In this document: positions 7,810 to 16,547 of the stretch, piece after piece
Layout of the letters: the number at the start of each line of letters is the position of its first letter
Position numbering within the stretch: the first letter of the stretch is position 1
Source: Candidatus Peregrinibacteria bacterium
GTDB lineage: Bacteria > Patescibacteriota > Gracilibacteria > UBA1369 > JACRIC01
NCBI GenBank assembly: GCA_016188705.1
Contig: JACPHH010000007.1
Span: forward strand, 23,025-68,073
Length of the DNA: 45,049 nt
Direction of reading: 5' to 3'
Position numbers and translations under genes: made by a program
The notes under the pieces: generated by a model
Database searches by the model: none
Told to the model about the DNA's origin: nothing
What the model saw: only the letters and a program-made list of their open reading frames with translations

Positions 7810-9045
7810 TCATTTTTTTATAACCTCAACCAATTCGATTTTTTTGCGTCCCATTTTTGTAACGACAAATTGGAAACCGTTAATGCTGAATTTTTCGCCA
7901 GTTGTAGGGAAACGTTTGAGTTTTTCCAAAATAAAAAAACTGAAAGGTTTATAGTCAGGAACTCCTTCAAATTCAAGGCCAACGGCTTCAAAAACATCAT
8001 GAATGGGCGTCTTGCCTTTAATGAGAAAAGTTTTTGCGTCAATTTTCGTGATAAGATCTTCTTCAACATCGTATTCATCTTCTATCTCGCCGACAATTTC
8101 TTCAAGTAGGTCTTCGAGGGTCGCCAAGCCCGCCACGGCGCCATGTTCATCAATCACAATCGCCATGTGAATATGTTTTTTCTGAAAATCTTTAAAAAGT
8201 TGATTGATTTTTCGGGTAGTCGGAACATCCAAAGCAGGAAGAAGTTCAAGACTTTCGAGTGTCGCGTTGAGATTTTTTTTTGCAAATTGGTTGAGCAGTT
8301 CTTTCACGGACAAAATACCAATAATAGTATCAATGTCTCCTTTATAAACAGGAATCCTTGAATGATGATGCTCGCGAAAATACTTTGCGGCTTCAAAAAC
8401 CGTCGCGTCAGCTTCAAGAGCTTTGATGTCCACGCGCGGTGTCATGACTTCAACGACTTGGATATCATTAAATTCCAAAATATTTTCAATGAGCTCTTTT
8501 TCCTGTTTTTCAAGAGACCCTTCTTCTGCGCCGAGAGAAATCATGGCTTTGAGCTCATCTTCGGTCATGGAAAAGCTTTTTTTATCGCCGGAAATTTTCA
8601 TAAGAAAGGTGACGAGCCGCTCGAGGAACCAGATAATCGGATAAAAAATAATTTCGAGAAAAAGAAGAAATCGCGCGATGAAAAGGGAAAATGAAGCATG
8701 ATATTTGTGGGCAAAGGTTTTTGGGGCGATTTCTCCAAAAACAAGAGTGAGAAATGTTACGAGACCAAACGCGATACCTGCGCCGCGATCCTCAAAGAGT
8801 TCGGTAAAAATAACCGTTGCGTATACTGAAGCAAGCGTGTTCACGACATTGCTTCCGACAAGAATGGTTATGAGAAATTTTTGAGGATGTTTTTTAAGAT
8901 TTCCAAGACTGAGAGCTCCACGTCTTTTTTTGGCTATAAGTTCACGAACTTTTGATGGAGAGACTGCGACCAGCGCCGTTTCCGCGGCAGAAAAAAAGGC
9001 CGAAAGAAAAATAAGAAAGGAAAAGAAAAAAATTTTAGTATTCAT
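7810..9045 (-). CDS. CNNM (DUF21)/CBS/CorC-HlyC family membrane protein
   Basis: The 411-residue protein has the standard hemolysin-C/CorC-like architecture. Residues 1 to about 160 form a CNNM (DUF21) membrane domain with several hydrophobic segments and the ETALVAVSPSKVRELI start motif. Residues about 190-310 are a pair of CBS domains (MTPRVDIKALEAD; H-x-A-IVIDEHGAVAGLATLEDLLEEIVGEI). Residues about 325-405 are a CorC_HlyC domain. The family is linked to magnesium or other divalent-cation export; a hemolysin role is not implied. Start MNTKIFFFSFLIF at 9045 gives a proper first membrane helix. It is transcribed away from argS; the 438-bp gap holds a palindromic repeat. Confidence 0.88.
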   Translation of the reverse strand: MNTKIFFFSFLIFLSAFFSAAETALVAVSPSKVRELIAKKRRGALSLGNLKKHPQKFLITILVGSNVVNTLASVYATVIFTELFEDRGAGIAFGLVTFLTLVFGEIAPKTFAHKYHASFSLFIARFLLFLEIIFYPIIWFLERLVTFLMKISGDKKSFSMTEDELKAMISLGAEEGSLEKQEKELIENILEFNDIQVVEVMTPRVDIKALEADATVFEAAKYFREHHHSRIPVYKGDIDTIIGILSVKELLNQFAKKNLNATLESLELLPALDVPTTRKINQLFKDFQKKHIHMAIVIDEHGAVAGLATLEDLLEEIVGEIEDEYDVEEDLITKIDAKTFLIKGKTPIHDVFEAVGLEFEGVPDYKPFSFFILEKLKRFPTTGEKFSINGFQFVVTKMGRKKIELVEVIKK

Positions 9046-9151
9046 GCATAAATCGCTTTTAAAAACGATTTAAATGTGGATTAAGAGACAAATATAAACA
9101 ATACTTATTATAACGAAAATGAAGATAAAGCACAAATGAGCGATCCTTTCT

Positions 9152-9270
9152 TGCCCACCGCTTTTTTGAAGCAATGGGGCGGGGACTCCCATTTGAGCGC
9201 ATAGCGAAGCGTAGCGAAAATGGAGTCCCCGCCCCATTGCTATCTGAATAAAAAGCAACGGCAGTCGGCA
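9152..9270. repeat. 120-bp palindromic element, copy 1
   Basis: Outer ends TGCCCACCGCTTTTTT (9152-9167) and ACGGCAGTCGGCA (9258-9270) are inverted copies of each other. The core is a strong hairpin: arms 9171-9194 and 9218-9240, about 23 bp with one bulge and rich in G/C, around a 23-nt loop containing AGCGAAGCGTAGCGA. Two further copies lie at 26272 and 38145. It sits between two divergent genes, so it is not a simple terminator here. The rest of 9046-9483 holds only AT-rich DNA and a repeat fragment near 9411. Confidence 0.88.
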
Positions 9271-9410
9271 AATACGGTGGTGAGTCATTGTCAACCGCTT
9301 TTTTTGCTGTGCCAAATTTATTTGTTTCAGGTTAAAATTCGTCGTATACTCGTTTATGTATTCGTTTATGGCATGAGGACGCAAGCCGCGAGACGCCATT
9401 AAGATACGTC

Positions 9411-9437
9411 CAAGGAGCTTTGAACATTGCCTAAAGT
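9411..9437. repeat. Fragment of the TTTA-type repeat core
   Basis: AAGGAGCTTTGAACATTGC here closely matches GAGGAGCTTTGAACATTTTGC inside the nested element near 32652. Its small size makes this a tentative remnant. Confidence 0.35.
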
Positions 9438-9483
9438 TAAGCGAAGGGGTCTGCAGTCACTACTTTAATGTTACGCGTCAACC

Positions 9484-11250
9484 ATGTATTTACCAGATAA
9501 ACATTTAGCTCCCATAAAAATTGCGGCATTGATGCAAAAAGCCGCCGCGAAAGCATTTCAAAAAAAAAATGTCGAAGGAAAAAATGTCAGCGCGAAAATT
9601 TCTGATGTGCGAATACAAATTCCTGAAGAAAATTTTGGTGATTATTCCACAAATATAGCCCTTATTTTAGGAAAAGAATTTGGTCAAAATCCAAGAGAAA
9701 TCGCTTCAGAAATTATAAAATCCATCCCCGAAAATGATATCATCTCGAAAACGGAAATCGCCGGCCCTGGATTTATCAATATTTTTGTAAAACCTTCATG
9801 GCTGATTTCAGAATTGAAAAGAATACTCAATCAAGGAGAAAATTATGGAAAAAGCGACTTCGGAAAAGGGAAAAAGGTTATTGTTGAATACTCTCAGCCG
9901 AATATCGCGAAACCTCTTGGAGTACATCATTTGCTTTCAACGATTATCGGCCAATCGCTTTATAATTGTTACAAAACGCTCGGCTACCATGTTTTGAGTA
10001 TAAATTATATTGGAGATTGGGGTACTCAATTCGGGAAACTTATTGTCGCTTACAAAAAATGGGGCGATAGAAGCATGGTTGAAAAAAATCCCATTGATGA
10101 ATTTCTCAAGCTATATGTCCGGTTTCATGAAGAGGCTGAAAAGGATTCTGCGCTTGAAGATGAGGCAAGAAAAACTTTTTTGAAATTGGAGCAGGGAGAT
10201 AAAGAGGCCTTGCAACTTTGGCAGTGGTGCGTTGAAGAAAGCATGAAGGAGGTGCAAAAAACCTATGATTTTTTAAGTGGTATTCATTTTGATCTCATCC
10301 AGGGAGAAAGCTTTTTTCGTGATAAAATGGACGACATTCTGGATGAAGGGAAGAAAAAAAAGATTTTTGTGCGAGGTGAAGGAGGATCGTTGATTGTCGA
10401 ATTTTCGGAAGAAAAATATCCGCCGTTTCTTGTTCAGAAATCAGACGGGGCGACGCTCTATTCCACTCGAGATTTCGCGGCGCTCAAATATAGAATACAG
10501 ACCTATGGCCCCGAAAAAATTCTCTATGTGGTTGATTCGGCGCAGTCGCTGTATTTTCAACAATTGTTTGAGGCGGCGAGGCGTTTTGAATGGGGCGGCG
10601 CGCAGGCCGTGCACGTGGCTTTTGGACGAATGAGATTTAAGGACATGAAAATGAGTACGCGAAAAGGAAATATTGTGCGTTTGGACGAGGTTTTAATGGA
10701 AGGAATTGAACGTGCTTATGCCATTGTGAATGAAAAAAATGCCGATCTGAATGAGGATGAAAAAAAAGCGATTGCGCAAAAAGTAGGAATCGGAGCGGTA
10801 AAATACAGTATTCTTTCGCAAAATCGAATGACCGATATTGTTTTTGATTGGGACAAAATGCTGGCGCTTGAAGGCAATAGCGCGCCCTATCTTCAATACA
10901 CCTATGCCAGGTATCGAAGTATTCTGCGAAAAGGGAAAGAAGCCGGCATAATCATTGACCATGATTTTCTTTTCAATGAACAATGGAAATACGAATTACT
11001 CTTGCTTCGAAAAATGGTAATTTTTTTGGAAACCATAAATCAAGCGGCGGCAATGTATAAACCCAATCTTCTCGCGACATATCTTTACGAATTGACCCAG
11101 GTTTGCAACAGTTTTTATACAAATTGTCCCGTATTACAAGCCGAAAATGAGTCTTTAAGAAATTTTCGACTCGCGCTCATAGAAGCCACGGCAACCATTC
11201 TGAAAAACGGACTTACTCTGCTTGGCATTGAAGCTCCAGAGCAAATGTAA
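9484..11250 (+). CDS. argS: Arginyl-tRNA synthetase
   Basis: It charges tRNA-Arg. The 588-residue protein has the ArgRS N-terminal additional domain (FGDYSTNIAL, GPGFINIF), the class I catalytic domain with VEYSQPNIAKP followed by the HIGH region, then GDWGTQFGKL, the catalytic KMSTRKGN (K at about 389), and a C-terminal DALR anticodon-binding domain (SAPYLQYTYARYRSI; VCNSFYTNCPV). The HIGH region reads GVHHL (146-150) where most ArgRS have HVGHL, so the positions of Gly and the first His are swapped. All else is standard, including length. The ATG at 9484 gives a natural N-terminus; no clear ribosome-binding site precedes it. Confidence 0.95.
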   Translation: MYLPDKHLAPIKIAALMQKAAAKAFQKKNVEGKNVSAKISDVRIQIPEENFGDYSTNIALILGKEFGQNPREIASEIIKSIPENDIISKTEIAGPGFINIFVKPSWLISELKRILNQGENYGKSDFGKGKKVIVEYSQPNIAKPLGVHHLLSTIIGQSLYNCYKTLGYHVLSINYIGDWGTQFGKLIVAYKKWGDRSMVEKNPIDEFLKLYVRFHEEAEKDSALEDEARKTFLKLEQGDKEALQLWQWCVEESMKEVQKTYDFLSGIHFDLIQGESFFRDKMDDILDEGKKKKIFVRGEGGSLIVEFSEEKYPPFLVQKSDGATLYSTRDFAALKYRIQTYGPEKILYVVDSAQSLYFQQLFEAARRFEWGGAQAVHVAFGRMRFKDMKMSTRKGNIVRLDEVLMEGIERAYAIVNEKNADLNEDEKKAIAQKVGIGAVKYSILSQNRMTDIVFDWDKMLALEGNSAPYLQYTYARYRSILRKGKEAGIIIDHDFLFNEQWKYELLLLRKMVIFLETINQAAAMYKPNLLATYLYELTQVCNSFYTNCPVLQAENESLRNFRLALIEATATILKNGLTLLGIEAPEQM

Positions 11251-11280
11251 AAATCTTTTTTTTCAGATATCCATTATCCC

Positions 11281-11314
11281 CCGCCCCATTGCTTCAGTAA
11301 AAGCGATAGGCAGG
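11281..11314. repeat. Fragment of the 120-bp palindromic element
   Basis: CCGCCCCATTGCTTCAGTAAAAGCGATAGGCA joins the right core arm of copy 1 (CCGCCCCATTGC) to an outer end. This is consistent with an internally deleted copy just after argS. Confidence 0.5.
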
Positions 11315-11369
11315 TGTCTTAAATAACGAGTTGACATTTTATTAAAATAAGTTTAAATTATACAACGAT

Positions 11370-11541
11370 TAAAGGAAACCCTGATAAATATGATTTCGTT
11401 ACGAAAATTGCAAAATTCGAGCGAAAACGCTGAATGACTGACGAAGCCGTATCAGAAAAAGATACGGTGAGGAGGTCTGAAGCGTTTGTAGCCGAATTTT
11501 GCAATTTGGAGTAGTAAGCATATTTATCAGGGTTTCCTAAA
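11370..11541. mobile_element. Complete MITE-like palindromic element with TAAA target duplication
   Basis: The element body is 11374-11537 (164 bp). Terminal inverted repeats are GGAAACCCTGATAAATATG and CATATTTATCAGGGTTTCC, which are perfect complements. They are flanked by the direct repeat TAAA (11370-11373 and 11538-11541). Further internal arms pair (AAATTGCAAAATTCG with CGAATTTTGCAATTT; AAACGCT with AGCGTTT), ending in the central stem CGTATC/GATACG. The whole element could fold into one long hairpin. There is no coding capacity. It occupies most of the argS to GNAT-like gene gap. Confidence 0.85.
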
Positions 11542-11553
11542 CTCATTTTAATA

Positions 11554-12438
11554 ATGAATACAATGGAAAAGACAGATGTGATGAGTGATTTTAAACAATT
11601 TTTTGATGAAATATCATCATTGGAAGGAATCCAAGTAACCCAAATGAGAGACGGAGAGGATGAGGATGCTGAAATATTACACATCAAGATCATAAATAAA
11701 CAAAAATGGAATGAAGCGCTCAGTACTCTCGTGCCATATTTTGGAAAAATGATTTTTGAAGAGTATGAAAGAAAATCTGTCGCTGAATTGACGGATAGCT
11801 CAGCTCTTAATCAAATTATTATAAGTTTTAAGAATGTTGACGACGTTTATGTTCTTAGAAAAAATAATCAAATAGTGGGTTTCACAAGTACTGAAGATAT
11901 CTTAAATGATGAAAAAAGGGTGGTGTTGACGAGAGATATAATGGTTAAAAAAGAAGAACGAGGGAACGGATATGGGAATAAACTCGCAAGGATGTTTTTT
12001 CATGAAAATCCATACGCGTCATTAGGATATTCAAAAACGCCGACTGCTATGAGCGCGAGAAGGAAAATGGCTGAACAATGCGGGTATTTTTTTTCTTGGG
12101 GAGGAATAGTAAAGGATGAATGCATGAAAGAAGTAGAATCTTTAAGAATAATTTTAAAAAAATATCTCGAAAATGAAGGTATTTTATCAAGGAGAGAAGC
12201 TCCTGAAGGTTTTGTATTTTTAACCAGTACTTCTGAAGGAACTACTGTTCTTCCGCCACTTTCTGAAGATGAAGTAAATTTTAGTAAAAATGATCCGCTC
12301 AGACCTCAATTTGAACTGCTTTTAAGACATCAAGAAAAAATAGAAAAGTTTGGCAGCGGAGAAAGCCTCGTCGGGTTATCTGTATGTGTACGAAAAACGC
12401 GCGAAACAATTTCAGCATGTCTCGAAGAACAAGGGTAG
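11554..12438 (+). CDS. GNAT-like acetyltransferase domain protein
   Basis: The protein has 294 residues. Residues about 97-175 resemble a GNAT fold: strand VYVLRKNNQIVGFTS, strand LTRDIMVKKE, then the acetyl-CoA loop RGNGYGNKLAR (136-146), close to the family Q/R-x-x-G-x-G/A pattern. The N-terminal 95 residues are acidic and unassigned. The C-terminal 120 residues show no motif I recognise. The substrate cannot be inferred. The start could also be one of the later Mets (residue 4 or 10). It stands alone between a mobile repeat and tRNA-Ser. Confidence 0.55.
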   Translation: MNTMEKTDVMSDFKQFFDEISSLEGIQVTQMRDGEDEDAEILHIKIINKQKWNEALSTLVPYFGKMIFEEYERKSVAELTDSSALNQIIISFKNVDDVYVLRKNNQIVGFTSTEDILNDEKRVVLTRDIMVKKEERGNGYGNKLARMFFHENPYASLGYSKTPTAMSARRKMAEQCGYFFSWGGIVKDECMKEVESLRIILKKYLENEGILSRREAPEGFVFLTSTSEGTTVLPPLSEDEVNFSKNDPLRPQFELLLRHQEKIEKFGSGESLVGLSVCVRKTRETISACLEEQG

Positions 12439-12606
12439 GATGAAATGGATTTTATGTGAACAGCTTCTTCAAATTAAGCAGAGTTCCCCGCCACTGAACG
12501 CAGTGAAGAGGCGTGTGGTATCTATGGTGATCGAAGTTTTTCAAACTAGACTTAGATAGAGATTTTCACTATATTTAAAAAGTAAAATCGCTCAAAGCGC
12601 AGGCGT

Positions 12607-12696
<90 letters not shown>

Positions 12697-12756
12697 AATT
12701 GAACATTCGCCGATTTCTGAAATTGTATATTCATTTACTGTTAATTACAGAAAAAA

Positions 12757-13332
12757 ATGAAAAAATATAAATGGATTATCATTTCAGTCATTGCGATATT
12801 GGCGATTACGGCAAGCATTGAGTTATCTATGGGCAGGTTGCCGTGGGGGCCGGATGGAAAAATTGGTTTGTGGGAAGGAAATATTTGGAGCAGCGAGCAA
12901 TCACAGCGATTTGCTGATCCCTATACCTTTTCTCACATGATTCATGGCATGCTGTTTTATGCTTTTTTGTGGCTCGTGGCAAAACGACTGCCTTTGAAAT
13001 ACCGATTGATAACAGCTTTTCTTTTGGAAGCCGGCTGGGAAATTCTTGAAAATTCCCCGCTGATTATCAACCGTTATCGCGAAGTGACTATTTCACTTGG
13101 TTATGTGGGAGACAGCGTGTTCAACTCGCTGAGTGATATTCTCATGGCGGGTTTTGGATTTTTTTTAGCGTATAAATTTCCGACTTGGCTGATTATTGTT
13201 TTAATTATTATAATGGAAGTAGGAACGCTTTTTTGGGTGCGTGATAATCTGACGCTCAACATTATCATGCTCATGTATCCGATTGACGCAATCAAAAATT
13301 GGCAATCGGTCGGCCATCTTTTGCCGCAGTAA
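12757..13332 (+). CDS. DUF2585 (UPF0314) family membrane protein
   Basis: The 191-residue protein matches the UPF0314 pattern closely: membrane helix 1 (WIIISVIAILAITASIELSMGR), then G-x-IWSSEQSQ-x-F-x-DPYTF-x-HMIHG, E-x-GWEILENSPLIINRYR, GYVGDSVFNSLSDIL, and the ending RDNLTLNIIMLMYPIDAIK-x-WQ. About four to five membrane segments are visible. The biochemical role of the family is unknown. It lies directly downstream of tRNA-Ser(UGA), with its own ATG 60 bp after the tRNA. Confidence 0.85.
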   Translation: MKKYKWIIISVIAILAITASIELSMGRLPWGPDGKIGLWEGNIWSSEQSQRFADPYTFSHMIHGMLFYAFLWLVAKRLPLKYRLITAFLLEAGWEILENSPLIINRYREVTISLGYVGDSVFNSLSDILMAGFGFFLAYKFPTWLIIVLIIIMEVGTLFWVRDNLTLNIIMLMYPIDAIKNWQSVGHLLPQ

Positions 13333-13380
13333 TTTTCTAAAAGCTGTTCACGTAAAATTTTGACGAAATAAATATTGTTA

Positions 13381-13454
13381 GGGAGTCTTTGAAAAACAGA
13401 TTTTCGTTATGAAATATGAGCTTGCGGGAGAAAATCTATTTTTCAGATTTTTTC
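13381..13454. repeat. Short deletion derivative of the TTTA-type palindromic repeat
   Basis: GGAGTCTTTGAAAAACAGA, then TTTTCGTTATGAAAT, aligns with the left end of the nested element at 32560 (GGAACCTCTGAAAAACGTA, TTCGTAACGAAAT). The right part (AAAATCTATTTTTCAGATTTT) is the inverted partner. The centre is missing. Confidence 0.5.
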
Positions 13455-13517
13455 TATGCTAATGTAAAAATAATAATTTCTTTTTCATAGTTTTTTTTGA
13501 TTTTTTAAAAGCGTTCT

Positions 13518-14810
13518 ATGTCGCAAAAAGTACTTATTGAGTACATTCAAAGTACTCTCAGAAAGGGTTTTTCAAGGCAGTCTGTAAAAAAAGCGTTGAG
13601 TTCCGCGGAATGGACAAATCAAGAAATAAATGATGCTTTTTTTCAGGCCGATGAAATGATGATGAAGGATTCAAAAATGACAAAAACACTCCCTCTGGCT
13701 CCGAAAAAATCCGGTTGGAATTTGGATTTAGGAACGCTTTCCGCGTCGCAAATTCTTCTGTATCTCGGGAGTATTATTATTGTGATTGCGGGTTTTATAT
13801 ACGTCGGAATACATTGGGAATATTGGGGTCCTATTGAAAGAATTTTAGCGATTTTGATTCCCATGCTGATTCTTTTTGCGGGCGGATCAAAGTTTTGGAT
13901 TGATAAAAAAAAGGAAAAAGCCGTCGTGACTTTATTTACAGGAGCAATTCTTTTTCCATTGTTTATGTCGGTAACGCTTACCGAGCTTAAAATTTTTGCG
14001 CCACAGGAAACTATCAATTTTAATCTTGCCATATCTCTTTCATCTCTGGTTTTTTATATTCTCTTGCATTTCATTTTTCCATTTTACGTTTGGTCATTTT
14101 TAACTTTAATCGCAGGGACTGCGAGCTATTATTTTACTTTGGATTTTTTCCATATCGATAAAATATACGGCAGTGAAATATGGGGATGGGCGTTTCTTGT
14201 CCTCGGATTGATCTATGTTTTCATGGGAATGTTTCAGGAAAAAAGAAAGAAAAAAGAAATGAGCACATTGATCTACCTTTTTGGTTTCATGATAAGTTTT
14301 TTTGCATTGTGGCGGCTCTCTCTAAACGCAGATCTCATAAAAGCGTTCATGCCGAATTCAAATGGTTATTTCCCTGATCAAGTTCATGTGGGTTGGTCGT
14401 TTGTCATTGTCGGTGGAATATATCTTTTGGCAAGCATGGCAATCGAAAAAATGGAAAAAAGAGGATGGAACATAATAGGAGCTTATGCGAAAATTTTAAG
14501 CACGGTAGGTATTTTTATGATATTGGGAGCAATTCTCTATTTAAGCTCGAATGGTAAAAAATTCTTCTACGAAACACTGCTTTTGATCGCGAGTCTTGGC
14601 GCTATTTTTGGAAGCATTCCGAAATCTGCTTCGCAATTTCTTTTTGCGGGAACCTTTTTTTTGATTATCTACATTTTCGATATTGGCGCGGAATATTTTA
14701 AAAATGACGTTGGCTGGCCCATAACACTTTTCGCCGCCGGACTTATTTCCATGGGCATAAGCTTCGCAATGGAAACTATTCGAAAAAAATATTTCAAAAA
14801 GGATGAATAG
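13518..14810 (+). CDS. Polytopic membrane protein, DUF2157-like
   Basis: The protein has 430 residues. Residues 1-50 form a soluble helical N-terminus (VLIEYIQSTLRKGFSRQSVK) resembling the short helical domain found before DUF2157-type membrane regions. From residue about 75, eleven or so hydrophobic segments follow, starting with ASQILLYLGSIIIVIAGFIY, a typical DUF2157 opening. No transport or catalytic motif is visible and the function is unknown. It lies alone; the preceding 185 bp carry a decayed repeat. Confidence 0.65.
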   Translation: MSQKVLIEYIQSTLRKGFSRQSVKKALSSAEWTNQEINDAFFQADEMMMKDSKMTKTLPLAPKKSGWNLDLGTLSASQILLYLGSIIIVIAGFIYVGIHWEYWGPIERILAILIPMLILFAGGSKFWIDKKKEKAVVTLFTGAILFPLFMSVTLTELKIFAPQETINFNLAISLSSLVFYILLHFIFPFYVWSFLTLIAGTASYYFTLDFFHIDKIYGSEIWGWAFLVLGLIYVFMGMFQEKRKKKEMSTLIYLFGFMISFFALWRLSLNADLIKAFMPNSNGYFPDQVHVGWSFVIVGGIYLLASMAIEKMEKRGWNIIGAYAKILSTVGIFMILGAILYLSSNGKKFFYETLLLIASLGAIFGSIPKSASQFLFAGTFFLIIYIFDIGAEYFKNDVGWPITLFAAGLISMGISFAMETIRKKYFKKDE

Positions 14811-14843
14811 TAGAAATGGGGCTTTGCGCGTTACATTGGCATT

Positions 14844-15161
14844 TTATTGAAAAATGATAAGTATCCCAAAGGGTAATTTGATATCAGGCAAAACTCTGGA
14901 GAGAGCTTTGATACGGACATCTGCTTGCTGACTTAGATAGTCAAATAAAATAATATTTATTTTGTCGTATTTAAGAGAAAGATTTACAAAATCTTTATCA
15001 TTACTTACAACAATCCTTTTTTCTTTTACCGCCAGTTGTAATACTTCATCGTCTGACATTTCAGGATCTACATCTTTCACGAGTTTAACATCATATTTTT
15101 GTTTTTTCAAAAAATTACTAACAGATTTCGGTATATTATGATCAACTAAAAATTTAAGCAT
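14844..15161 (-). CDS. DUF5615 PIN-like toxin candidate
   Basis: The 105-residue protein begins MLKFLVDHNIPKSVSNFLKK, the DUF5615 (Mut7-C-like PIN) opening with an acidic residue after the first strand. It continues with SDDEVLQLAVKEKRIVVSNDKDF, which supplies the second acidic pair on the predicted nuclease site. Such proteins are thought to be RNase toxins of the PIN superfamily. It overlaps the upstream DUF433 gene by 8 bp, the usual pairing for this two-gene module. Activity is inferred from the family. Confidence 0.8.
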   Translation of the reverse strand: MLKFLVDHNIPKSVSNFLKKQKYDVKLVKDVDPEMSDDEVLQLAVKEKRIVVSNDKDFVNLSLKYDKINIILFDYLSQQADVRIKALSRVLPDIKLPFGILIIFQ

Positions 15162-15399
15162 AAGCTTTATGAACAGAAGAAGATTTTAGAAAACGAGTTC
15201 GCGAAATTGATTGATGCGCAAACTCCATGCACGCTTTAATATCTTCTTCTGAAATATCAAATTCTTTTATAATTTTTTTATGGGACCAACCTTCTGCCAA
15301 ACAGGCGAGTATTTGCTCAACACTCACTCTCGTACCTTTAATACGAGGTTTTCCAAGAAGAATATTATTTGAAATAATTATACGCTTATTTTTATACAT
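15154..15399 (-). CDS. DUF433 antitoxin
   Basis: The 81-residue protein has the DUF433 core IISNNILLGKPRIKGTRVSVEQILACLAEGWS, a small winged/helix-turn-helix fold. The helix pair KIIKEFDISEEDIKACMEFA follows. Proteins of this family pair with DUF5615 toxins and probably bind both toxin and operator. It is the first gene of the module; start ATG at 15399 follows an AT-rich region (TTATTATAGCATTT on the minus strand) that may hold its promoter. The family call is strong; the antitoxin role is inferred. Confidence 0.82.
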   Translation of the reverse strand: MYKNKRIIISNNILLGKPRIKGTRVSVEQILACLAEGWSHKKIIKEFDISEEDIKACMEFAHQSISRTRFLKSSSVHKAYA

Positions 15400-15637
15400 A
15401 AATGCTATAATAAAAATAGAACCTTACAACATTTATTATACTTTATATAATGACAGAAATCCATATAAATCCGATGAATATTTTGTTTTTCAATTTAAAA
15501 TAAGAATTCCAAATTTATGGTTTTATTCATCACATTTGATACAAATTATATATTCAAAAAAAATATTTACATTTATTTTCACTAAAAAATTTTTCATATC
15601 CGATTTATTTGACAGAAGAAGAACGTATCAACACCTT

Positions 15638-16195
15638 ATGATCATGCGAAATATATTTTTCATCCATGGCGTGAATGGAAATTCACGGGAAAATTGGTTT
15701 CCGTGGCTGAAAGAAAAGCTCGAAGCGGAGGGAAATAGAATTTTTATTCCTCAGTTTCCAACTCCGAAAGGTCAAACATTGAAAAATTGGTTGAAAGCAT
15801 TCGAGCCGTATGAAAAATATTTGAACGAAAATTCTATTGTAATCGGCCACAGCTTGGGCGTTACATTTCTCTTAAATATTTTAGAAAAACATAAAGTCCG
15901 CGCCGCGTTTTTCGTGGCGGGATTTACGGGACATTTAGGAAAACAATTTGATGATGGCATAAAAACATTCGCCCAAAGAAAATTTAATTGGGATGCGATT
16001 CGAAGCAATGCAAAGCATTATGTAATTTTTCACTCGGATAATGATCCGTATGTGAAACTCAAAAAAGCCGAAGAACTTGCGAAAAACCTTGGTATAAAAA
16101 TATGTTTGATAAAGAACGCGGGACATTTTAACGAAGCTTCTGGGTATACGCGATTTGAAAAACTTTTTAAAAAAATAAAATATGGCTACCTTTGA
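15638..16195 (+). CDS. RBBP9/YdeN-type alpha/beta hydrolase
   Basis: From ATG 15638 (or 15644) the protein is about 185 residues. It shows FFIHGVNGNSRENWFPWLKEKL (oxyanion-region HG), IPQFPTPKGQTLKNWL, the nucleophile elbow GHSLG, HSDNDPYV (acid), and AGHFNEASG (catalytic His). This Ser-Asp-His arrangement is that of small RBBP9/YdeN-like serine hydrolases; substrates are generally unknown. The frame is open about 410 bp upstream, but that part overlaps the antitoxin gene on the other strand and is not protein-like, so the later start was chosen. The end overlaps csaA by 14 bp. Confidence 0.8.
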   Translation: MIMRNIFFIHGVNGNSRENWFPWLKEKLEAEGNRIFIPQFPTPKGQTLKNWLKAFEPYEKYLNENSIVIGHSLGVTFLLNILEKHKVRAAFFVAGFTGHLGKQFDDGIKTFAQRKFNWDAIRSNAKHYVIFHSDNDPYVKLKKAEELAKNLGIKICLIKNAGHFNEASGYTRFEKLFKKIKYGYL

Positions 16196-16514
16196 GGATT
16201 TTAAAAAATTGGATATACGGGTAGGGAAAATTATCGAAGTGGAAGATTTTCCAGAGGCAAGAAAACCCTCGTATAAGCTCAAAATAAACCTCGGCGAAGA
16301 AATTGGCATAAAAAAATCTTGCGCTCAACTTCCAAAAAATTATACAAAAACTGAACTGAAAAATAAGCTCGTGCTCTGCGTCGTAAATTTTTCGCCGAGA
16401 CAAATTGGTCCGGCAGTCTCAGAAGTTTTAACGCTTGGAGTGCCGGATGAAGTAGGCGAGTGCGTTCTTATTGAGCCGGAGAAAATTGTACCATTGGGAG
16501 GAAAATTGTATTAA
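16182..16514 (+). CDS. csaA: CsaA-like tRNA-binding-domain protein
   Basis: The 110-residue protein is a single OB-fold tRNA-binding domain: DFKKLDIRVGKIIEVEDFPEARKPSYKLKI at the start, GIKKSCAQL, LVLCVVNFSPRQIG and the ending SEVLTLGVPDE. This is the pattern of CsaA, a dimeric protein described as an export-related chaperone that can bind tRNA. Length is normal. The start overlaps the hydrolase gene, suggesting co-translation. Confidence 0.85.
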   Translation: MATFEDFKKLDIRVGKIIEVEDFPEARKPSYKLKINLGEEIGIKKSCAQLPKNYTKTELKNKLVLCVVNFSPRQIGPAVSEVLTLGVPDEVGECVLIEPEKIVPLGGKLY

Positions 16515-16547
16515 TATATTGATGTTTGTATCACTTAATTTTTATAT

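Noticed and set aside
15227-15637. Long upstream extension of the hydrolase frame
   Set aside because: It overlaps the antitoxin gene on the other strand, and its sequence is not protein-like; the hydrolase fold begins at RNIFFIHG.
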